Source of the DNA: Catonia carolina
Taxonomy: Eukaryota > Arthropoda > Insecta > Hemiptera > Achilidae
Direction of reading: 5' to 3'
Assembly: GCA_035578175.1 (NCBI GenBank)
Contig: JAQMRL010000001.1
Span: forward strand, 375,167,220-375,231,219
Length of the DNA stretch: 64,000 nucleotides
Below, in pieces: positions 55,851-64,000 of this stretch; positions within the stretch are counted from its first letter, which is position 1; every line of letters starts with the position of its first letter. The notes beneath the pieces are model-generated. The model did not search any database, was not told the DNA's origin, and saw only the letters and a program-made list of their open reading frames with translations. Made by a program: the position numbers and the translations under genes.

Positions 55851-56049
55851 TAACCAAAATACAGTTATTTAAATATAGTGCGTAGCCTTATAATACTGTT
55901 TTTAGGCAGTCTAAGTACGGTCGAGTAATCTCACGTAAACTAAGTAGCAGTTTTAATGAGAAAAAAACAGCGTTTTCTTTATCGAGGTTTCTATATATCA
56001 AACTTTTTATAAGGAATCTACAATTTCGATATGTGGAGGTCCGACTGTA

Positions 56050-57379
56050 GTTCATTTTACAGCAAAAAATCATTTAAGAAAAGTTACATGAAATTATATT
56101 CAGGAGTTATTTTAGCAGCATCTGACAATTTTCTGTAAAACAAACTCGTACTAAATTATTCTAATATAACATATAAAGTCGTTGAGATCGGTTCTGTGGT
56201 CGTCCAATACTATGCTGTCAAATTTACTTATGATTGAAAATTAATTGTGTTGTTATTCGAATATCCTCAATAAATGCTATACCACTCCTACCTGTATCTC
56301 CAAAAGGGTTGATATTTACACAGATAATCTGCATGTAAAATTACTATGAATAAATTTAAAAGTCGGTACAGAAATAATTCTTTTACTGAACAGACTATAA
56401 ATTTTTAAATTATTATTAGTAATTATTACGACTGGCTTCTATACACTTTGAATGTAAGAGAAATAACAGGGAAGGGTAGAATTTTATTGTACTAAAATGC
56501 TATAGAAAATCGTTGCAGAAAAATTGGTCAGTATAAACGGTTGGTTGTCTTAACAAGTTTATCTGTATGATAATACATAAAATTTTTGCTATTGTTTTTT
56601 TTTTATAGCAAAGAGATATGAAGATATGATTTTAAGTTCATTATTTTAATAAATAGAATATTTTATTTTATGTACTTTTTTTATCTGATAATAAAAATTC
56701 AGCGCGAAAGCACAAAATAGGGTGGCTTTATAACAAGCCAGGCTATAAGATTTTACGATGGAATATCAATATTTGGATCTGCGCCGAGCAGGTAGTCGTA
56801 GGCCTTTTGTCTATCTGGTTAGTTTATGCGTAGTGTACTAATATTATCCGGGATCAGCGCGTTTACTTGGGTCGTCATGCATTAGAATCTTTCACAAGCT
56901 TTCAGAAGTATGATTTTTATTTTTTGAAAATTCTATGGATGTCATGAAGAAAAAGTACGTGCATTACATGGAAAATGAAAAATAATGTTAAATGTGAGAA
57001 CAAAATATAAAAGTTGGCTTCACGTAGAAACATCTAGGCAACGCTTGCGATTTATTGCTTTCGGCTATAAAATATATTTTTACGGTAAACATCATAAGAT
57101 TTTGTTTCATATTTTTATTGTATTCAACAAATTTGGAAAAGTATTTTTAATCAATTTTATGTAGTGATTACCTGAGAAAAAAATTGTGATAACGGGTTTA
57201 GTTTATGTAAAAATGGATCGACATTTGGTCATTAGCGATTAACTTTCGGTTAAAGAACGGTGGATTTTAAATGTAATAACTTTCTAGACTGTAAAGCATA
57301 TTATTCTTTGTTGATTTGGTTATGTATTTGCTTAGGCTAGAAATCACTTAAATTTATTAGTTATGAATATTATTACACA
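56050..57379. other. No gene recognised
   Basis: AT-rich spacer; no features seen. Confidence 0.4.
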
Positions 57380-57384
57380 TTGAA

Positions 57385-57598
57385 TACTAGACAGTGGTTA
57401 CCGGTGTACTTTGATGGTTGGGATTCAATTAACGATACATTCTCAGGAATGGTCAGCCTGAGTCTGCACAAGACTACTTTTCATTTTAACGTCATACATA
57501 TCATTGTCATCTCATTGGGTCATCGGGTTGCTTATGTTTTTTTTAAATTGAAGAGATTGCAACGTACACAAATAAGTGTTAAAAAATTACATATTTTT
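57385..57598 (+). mobile_element. SINE D, 5'-truncated
   Basis: Starts at ATACTAGACAGTGG, lacking the tRNA head, and runs to GATTGCAACGTACACAAAT and an A-rich tail. Confidence 0.8.
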
Positions 57599-57859
57599 TA
57601 CTATTAGTTGACATAGTATTTTTTTAGTTTAAAATCAATGTTTAAATAATTATTTTATTACATTCATATTTTCATACTTTTTTATTCATAATTATTTCTG
57701 AATAAACATTATTAAATTACGTTATTATTTATTTATTACATTGTAAATTATCAGAAGTGTTATTTTTATAAATGTTATTGTATGTAAACACAAACTAATA
57801 ATATTAACTAATCAATAAAATCTACCAGACTGGTCAAACTCGTTGCCAGTGTGTTTACA
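57599..57859. other. Spacer between two SINE D copies
   Basis: Very AT-rich; nothing recognised. Confidence 0.4.
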
Positions 57860-58157
57860 TACAAGGTGTTTAACAGCTGATTTTCCGAGAAAAAGGTTCC
57901 CGATCCAAATCCTAGTAAAGGTAGTTACTTTTATGCAGATTTGAATATTAGACAGTAGTTACCGGTGAACTTTGATGGTTAGGATTCAATTAGCCATACT
58001 TTCTCAGGAATGATCGGCCTGAGTCTGTACAAGACTAAATTTAATTTTCATCATACCCATCATCCTCATTCTATTGCATTACGGGGCCGCTAATTATTCT
58101 TAAATTGAACAGATTGCAACGTACACTCATTAGGGATTAAAAAATAAAAAAAAAATT
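57860..58157 (+). mobile_element. SINE D, lacking the A box
   Basis: Starts within the head (GTTTAACAGCTGATTTTCCG), keeps a B-box-like GATCCAAATCCTAG, and ends GATTGCAACGTACACTC with an A-rich tail. Confidence 0.8.
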
Positions 58158-58282
58158 ATAATCAAGAAGAACGTTTGTGGAAAGGTAAGAAGTGTATTAT
58201 TATAAGTGGAATTCTGGTGGAAGGATTTTCAACAAAGATGCATTTTCTACGCATAAATAAAATTAGGCAAAGCCTGATATTA

Positions 58283-58870
58283 TTGGTGGCAATTTTTAAA
58301 ATTGCCATCTATAATTTTGTTTTGTCCTTCCGTCCGTCATACCCAGATGTCAGAAACTACAAAAGATAGCAACAAATGGTTTGCGGATTCGTAATCTTCA
58401 CAAAACCCTAGTGGACCTAAATTGAATTTGAAGTTCCGGTATTGACCGGAAGTGGGCCAAAACTGGAAATCAATAAATCTACGTCGGAATTTGGAAACAA
58501 AAATAGTGTCATTGAAAGAAAGAGTAGATACAGAAATCATTAGGTTTGAATTCCGGTATCAAACGGAAGTGACCCAAAACCGGAAGTCAAAAAAAAGTCG
58601 GAATTTGGAAACAAAAATAGTGTCATTAGATTTCTCTTAAAGAGTAGATACAGAAATCATTAGGTTTGAAGTTCCGGTATCGACCGGAAATGGCCCATAT
58701 CGGAAGTCCAAGAAATCAAAGTCGGAATTTGGAAACAAAAATAGTATCATTAGATTCCCCCTAAAAAGTAGTCATACAGAAATCACTAACGGTTTTTGGC
58801 ATATGTCAAAAGTAAGCCTTTTAAAATATTGCCACCAGCTGTGAGACGCGTCGTCTCATAGAAGGGATTT
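58283..58870 (+). repeat. Repeat C, copy 2, with internal tandem units
   Basis: The ends carry inverted GGTGGCAAT...ATTGCCACC (58285 and 58829). Beyond the right end lies a TGAGACG-CGT-CGTCTCA hairpin. A unit starting CGGAATTTGGAAACAAAAAT is repeated at 58494, 58599 and 58723. Copy 1 (12 kb) duplicates a different segment. Non-coding; probably a non-autonomous DNA element. Confidence 0.7.
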
Positions 58871-59027
58871 TAATTAAATTATAAACTTTTGAGCTAAGTT
58901 TGAATATTGATTGTATTTGATAATAATTGTTAAATCAAAATATCGTATGAAATAAAAGATAATATTAACTTACGATTGAATTTCTATTGACTTATTACTT
59001 GTTTGTTACATAAATCGGATTTACAGG
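58871..59027. other. Short AT-rich spacer
   Basis: Nothing recognised. Confidence 0.4.
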
Positions 59028-59105
59028 ACCCTAGCCGGGAATCAAACCTAGGACCTTTTCCTTTGCAGCGCAGGACACGATCAACGGAACCACGAAGACG
59101 GTCAA
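59028..59105 (-). mobile_element. tRNA-derived SINE head, fragment
   Basis: Minus strand: a degraded A box (GTGGTTCCGTTGATCGTG) and a B box (GGTTTGATTCCCGG), then GCTAGGGTCCTG as in the SINEs at 40.7 and 62.1 kb. The 3' module is missing. Confidence 0.65.
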
Positions 59106-60582
59106 TTGTATGACTAAGTTACTCAGTAACTAACAAAAAGTAATGATTCCATATAACAAGCCTAGCTTTAACGGGATTATTTTTAACCTACTACTAGCTT
59201 TAATTAGCTTTAACCTTATTAATTTGATTTACGATTTAGTTAATTAATTTAAGTATTTTCTTGCCCTCCTGTAGTATTAAGTTGAAAAGTATGTGTTGGT
59301 ACAAACTTTTCGAAACTCAAATTTCAGCTGTTCACCACCTTTAATGACCTACTAACGCCAAGGAAATCATTTTTATAAAAGATATTTATATGTATGTGGT
59401 TTTATTAACCGACTCGGGAGTATCGTTTGGATTTTCTATGTAACCACAAAACCAACATTTTATACTTCACTTCACTTTGGTGTAAGAGTACATACATCCA
59501 ATTTTCTAAAAAAAAGTGGTTAAAGTTCCCTTATTTACTACCTTAACTAGGATAATTAAAATGGCATAAATGGTAGCTCGGAGAATATTCGTGGCAGGGA
59601 GGCTCTTTTCTCGTTCAAAAATCTGTTTGTTTTTTTTTAATTATAGCTTTACGGTGCATTTTACAGCATAAATTTACATGACAACAGTTAAATATAACTA
59701 CAAATCAATAAATAGATAAACAAATTTTGTCGTTACGTAAAATATGTACATGACAAGTCAAAAGATTTTTGGAGTAAGAATTGGGAAGGTTGTACAACTG
59801 CACAGAACGCAAATAGGAGACAGACCAGCCATTTTCTCGGAAAACGAAGGAAACCTGTGTGGAAATTTGACCATTACAGCAAAACGTTATACTAAAATTA
59901 ATTGATTAAAATTTATTCTTAACAGTTTTCAGAGTTCATATTCAAGAGTCTACTTAATATTGTCCATTGAAGAGTTTGCACTTTCATTACATAAAACAAA
60001 AAAGATAAGAAAATATGACATGATAACAAAAAAAGTATCTAAACAGTATATAAGCAGCCCAAAATTAAGCATAAATTTTACGGACCTAAAACAAATTTTT
60101 ATCGGTCGATTATGAATGGATATCTTTATTTTTAAAAATAAGTGTTCATTCTTTTTTAGAAATAATGAAAACTGATAAATTTAAATGAATAGAAACGTTA
60201 GTATATTTAATCCTTTAAAAAGGGTGTACACGATTCAGTCTGTTTGTTAACATAACTTAGCTATCCTAAGATAGCCTTTAGATGGCCTTAGACAGTCTTA
60301 GATAGCCTTAGCCTGATTCTGCATCGTGAGGACGTTATCTGCTTTACGAAGGATCCCAAGACACTAGAACTGATATTATCTTTACTACTCTTAGATAATG
60401 GTTTTAGAAAAACCATATCAAAATCGAGTTTAAGATTAATTTTACGGTAAAATACCATTTAAAAATTCACAACTTTCTTAATGTAATATTTTGTACGACT
60501 CTCAAGTTAGAAGCAATCACTTTCCTGTGAAAAAAAACACGTTGGTATTGAACCATTCCAAGTTGACTCGTATAACCCTGTG
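59106..60582. other. No gene; short tandem repeat at 60263-60315
   Basis: AT-rich. A CTTAGATAGCCTT-like unit is repeated about four times at 60263-60315. No ORF of interest. Confidence 0.45.
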
Positions 60583-60969
60583 TTGTTAAGGTCATCAGCC
60601 GAAAAGCTGGTTTGAACCTCTAGAGGCTTTACTAAGTAAAATGAGGATTGTGGTGGTGTATCATTACCTTCCTCACTGATTGGAAATGTATGCTTATCAG
60701 CATGCCCGGCATTCCGAAAAGCATCTTCTTTCCACCCTCCAAATGACACCTTCACTTCATTCACCATACGGTCTGGCTGTATAATGAAATTCATTACTCT
60801 CAGAGGAAGTAACTCTGACTAGCGTCTTTTATATCTCTACCTCCTCTGTTCTTAAATGTTTCAATCATATAATTTGCTGACCACGTGATAATAAACAAAC
60901 CTATTTTTGTAGCCCTGGAACTAGCAAATCGAGTGCAAATAATTTAACTCTCCGCCTGCCTGTTATGGG
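60583..60969 (-). mobile_element. SINE-like repeat B, near full length
   Basis: Minus-strand copy from GTTGTTAAGGTCATCAGCCG to CTGCCTGTTATGGG. A 95-codon minus-strand frame covers much of it (60507-60794). Parts of that frame (SFYLVKPLEVQTSFSADDLN) are also readable in the copies at 42.6 and 44.1 kb, but no protein family is recognisable. Confidence 0.85.
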
Positions 60970-62002
60970 AAAACGTCTAAGCATATTGACGAAATAAAAT
61001 TATAACAGCTGAAAAGTGTGTTTATTAGTCAAAAAATGATTAAAATGTAAAGACTAGCTAGATTAGTGCGGTTTACCGACACTGCTTATTTTTATTCAAT
61101 TAATTTGCATTCTACCGTTTCAATGATATAATCCATTCAATCATCGCTAAAACTAAGCCAATATTATATTTATATTCTTCTCCGTCTCCCAAAAACCAAC
61201 ATAGAAACTCCAAAATACATAGGAAAATAAATGAAAAATATATTTTATTTACAACCCTCAATATACAAATTCCTCTGTTATATTGAATAACAAAAAGTAT
61301 TAGAGCGTATCAGTGACATATTCACTACCTAATAAATCAACGTAAATAATAATGAATAAAATATCGACAGGTAATGTGCCTGCGTACAAATATAGGCACG
61401 TTTTTCCTAAAAACGTCATAAAACGAATGTCACGGTAACTCAAAAATTAAATATTGACATATGAAAATTTATATCGGTTGTTAATAAAATAAAATACTAA
61501 TTTCTGTGTTTTATACAATTCCGGGGTTTCGATTTTAATGAAACAGACACGTAAATATTTGTTTAGGGGTTCATTGTACATAATTATTTAGTACAATTCC
61601 CTTTTGTTATCTCTAATATCATACAACCTAAATAGCAAAATACGTAATGTTAAATTCACAAAATTAGGCCAGATAATTTAAATTTATTTCTATTTTCATT
61701 TGTAGATCCTTTATTTGAGAACGAAAACAAAATTTTTTATACCTGGCCAAGACACAAACACAATGGAATGCCTAATGCTGATTATGAACTGAAAAAAAAT
61801 GAACAATGTAAAAAAATATGAAACTAAATGAGGAAGTTTTACATATTTCGATGCACAGTACTGTACGCTTTGTAAATAATTCAATATTCATGAATTCGAA
61901 GCAAGCGAACGTTGTTAGTTCGTCTTCGGGTGCCTTCTCCTGTTGAAGGATGGCCATCATAATAGCGATTCTTACTTTCAACAGCTACCTAAAATGCTTG
62001 TT
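60970..62002. other. No gene recognised
   Basis: AT-rich spacer; no features seen. Confidence 0.4.
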
Positions 62003-62157
62003 TAGGGTAATCACATTAACAGCTTGGTCATTAGTGACTACTGAGAGTTATGTAACTGGAACGGTGTAGTAATTTCCAGACCCTAGCCGGAAATCGAACC
62101 CGGGCCGTGCGTTTTTGTGGGCTAGTCCGCAGAACACTGCACTACGGAAGCGGCTGA
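62003..62157 (-). mobile_element. tRNA-derived SINE, complete
   Basis: Minus strand: an A-box region (CCGTAGTGCAGTGTTCTGC, decayed), a B box (GGTTCGATTTCCGG), then CTAGGGTCTGGAAATTAC. The 3' module contains AGTCACTAATGACCAAGC, matching the RNase H LINE end at 14.65 kb. Confidence 0.8.
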
Positions 62158-62260
62158 GTAGTAATTTTATTGCTTTTTCCTTTGTGAATTTTTTTCGATG
62201 TATGTTACATTTAATCCAGTAGAAAAAGATTTCGTGTAGCATTAACATTACCTAGTAAAA

Positions 62261-63214
62261 ATCTGGTGTGAACACACACGACTTTCTCTTGTCAATGCAA
62301 ATAATGAACAATATAACCTAACATTAGTAATAAACCATTAGAAATAAACAAAAAACTAACCTCAATAAACATAACCTTATTTTAATTATGAGTGAAGAAC
62401 GCAAAATGAAAATCAACCTCAGATTGGTTTAAAAATACGGATAATCACTCTTTCACGCTAAACTAGGCTCTGTAGATGAAAATGCTTTAAATAAAAGTTG
62501 TAGATCTATTAATTTCCTATACATTTGATTATATACACTTTTGTCGTAAAATGTATACCAAGGCTGAAATCTTCAAAAAATCGATTTTTCACAGAAAAAA
62601 ACAAGAAAATCGCCAATTACCGCTAAACTAAGCGTTATACAATAAAATGTTTGAAAAAATAGTTTCTAAAGGATTTTAAAATTCTACAACTTTTATTAAA
62701 ATACATTTTTGCGCTAAAATGCATATCAAAATCGCAATCTTAACAAAACAACTTTTTTACGAGAAAACAACCTCCCCAAGATTTTCAGCAGACATAGCGC
62801 CTATCCTTTTTTTGTAGTGTAGAGCATAAAAAATTTAGAAACGTGGCGATTTTTAAAAAAATCGTAGGACCAGTTTTGAGAAAGTTGCAAAAAGTGAAAA
62901 ATTACACGAATAAACTACTACTTCCGGTCGACCGATTTTGATGAATGTTCTTGTTGGGTCTGGTAGTGGTATGTAACTTAAGTTTCAAGTTCCAAGTTCG
63001 TACGATGATCCATTCTTGATATATTCTGTTCACACGCGCGCGCGCGCGCACACACACACAGAGAGGGGGAGAGAGAGAGAGACCAATCGCTAAAAACATG
63101 TTTTTTGGATTCAGGGGGTCTGAAAACGTGTAGATCCGGTGAAAACTCGATTTCGAAAAATCGACATGAAAACAATACTTCCCTTTCTATGTACTCATAC
63201 AGGCAAGAGAAAGT
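62261..63214 (-). mobile_element. Helentron-like non-autonomous element (copy 7)
   Basis: Full length. The hairpin is damaged (GTGTGAACACACACG), and the sub-terminal repeat has one change (ACTTTCTCTTGTC). The CGCGCG/CACACA microsatellite plus a GAGAGA tract are at 63032-63082, and the opposite end is GGCAAGAGAAAGT. It is flanked by AAAAAT on the right, as in copies 2 and 3. Confidence 0.85.
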
Positions 63215-64000
63215 AAAAATACAGTTCTTTGAAAGCCATTTAAAACTTCTTTGGTTCGATACAAAGGAGCATGATTATTAAGAAAATGTTTTTAGATAGT
63301 ATTTCTGGTACCAAAATATATAAGTTCTGTTATTAATATCTAGTATAAAAACTTATGTTATTTGATCTACTGTGTATATAAAGCAGGTAGAAATAACTTC
63401 ATAGCTTAAACTGTCATACAGTAATTATCTCGTAACTCAACTGTATACGGTACCGGCTTATAAAATTCACAATGTAAGATTATGTAAGAATCTTTAAGAA
63501 ATTCTCAATTATTTCTGGATTATAACAAAGTCCGTTTTTAAGTCCTATGTAAAATAGAAAAGCTTTGTTATTTGAACGACCTTACTTTTTATGTCGACAA
63601 GGAGTGATAGTAGAGGATATTTTCTTCTAGTTCATTTATATCATTTTAATGGAAAATGTTTTGGTAAACCGCCCTAACTTTCTCGCTCATTGTAAAGCAG
63701 TACTAAATTTCACTAACTTTAAGATTAATTTTGAATGTGTATCCATAACAATTATGTTTGTGTGGTTAACAATATGGAACTATTTAAGAAGGAATGGACT
63801 AACTTTTATGCATTATTTTTTCAAAAAAATATGAATTTCCCATATTTATCTACAATTTTTTTTGTTATTGATATTTTTCCGAAAAATTCACGTTAGAGCT
63901 TTTTGAAAACCCCCTAATTTTGATGCATTTTTTAACATAAAATTACAAACAACGGGTAATCTAAGTTGAACAAAAACAAATGTTAACACAAAAGTTGCAA
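63215..64000. other. No gene recognised
   Basis: AT-rich to the window edge. The frame 63649-63834 is AT-driven and unrecognised. Confidence 0.4.

Larger units (their letters stand above)
54983..56047 (+). mobile_element. Tigger/pogo-type DNA transposon, internally deleted, ends intact
   Basis: CAGTCGGACCTCTATTTATC at 54983 and, inverted, GATATGTGGAGGTCCGACTG ending at 56047 form the terminal inverted repeats. TA flanks both sides (54981-54982 and 56048-56049). The ATATCGAA motif repeats inside both ends. At 1065 bp it is under half the usual ~2.4 kb of an autonomous pogo/Tigger. Transposase remnants lie between the ends. Confidence 0.9.

Noticed and set aside
1..64000. Bacterial-type features (operons, ribosome binding sites, rho-independent terminators)
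   Set aside because: The retroelements, SINE promoters and splice-type signals show eukaryotic nuclear DNA, so such features are not expected and none were convincing.

Overview
This 64-kb window is AT-rich eukaryotic nuclear DNA packed with transposon remains. It has no long host gene, operon, rRNA, functional tRNA or CRISPR array. The transposon types point to an arthropod, most likely an insect and plausibly a hemipteran: Jockey-like and GAA-tailed LINEs, RNase H-bearing LINEs, ATAT-targeting LTRs, Tigger and Harbinger DNA transposons, tRNA-derived SINEs, and a Helentron-like element with a CA microsatellite. That taxonomic call is inference. Almost all recognisable protein sequence is transposon-derived. 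The one long intact frame is a LINE reverse transcriptase at 38037-39479.

Layout. 1-5.3 kb: two GAA-tailed LINE 3' ends, a Jockey-like C-terminus and a truncated Helentron-like element. 6.6-7.7 kb: a solo LTR with ATAT duplication, then a tRNA-type SINE. 8.4-12.8 kb: nested repeats, namely a long-inverted-repeat element (8422-10256) with a Helentron-like copy in its right arm, a second full copy, and a third copy split by a repeat that is itself split by a SINE. 13.8-14.7 kb: an RNase H LINE end whose 3' tail is shared by the SINEs. 15.3-15.9 kb: an NRF1-type site upstream of an acidic ORF. 17.5-18.3 kb: a Jockey-like RT pseudogene with a 281-bp tandem duplication. 19.9-26 kb: LINE and SINE pieces, a Helentron-like copy, and a decayed repeat array split by a Harbinger 5' end. 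30.0-32.1 kb: an inverted second solo LTR, the only plus-strand Helentron-like copy, and a LINE C-terminus. 33-37 kb: LINE and SINE pieces, including a Jockey-like RT. 38.0-39.5 kb: the intact RT in a 5'-truncated LINE with a 13-bp target-site duplication. 40.6-46.3 kb: SINEs, including two near-complete copies of a ~400-bp retroposon with clear duplications. 47.8-49.0 kb: concentric inverted repeats hit by a SINE. 50.6-53.2 kb: a SINE-like repeat carrying a 215-bp MITE, a small exon-like ORF with splice signals (51412-51621), a LINE 3' end, and a GC-richer segment ending in a strong splice donor. 53.5-56.0 kb: a GAA-tailed LINE and an internally deleted Tigger with intact ends. 57.4-63.2 kb: SINEs, a repeat with internal tandem units, and a last Helentron-like copy.

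How the parts interact: autonomous LINEs probably supplied the machinery for the SINEs (shared 3' ends are visible), and insertion of one element into another gives a relative age order. The strongest host-gene candidate is the short exon at 51412-51621. The most distinctive element is the ~950-bp Helentron-like family, present in seven copies.
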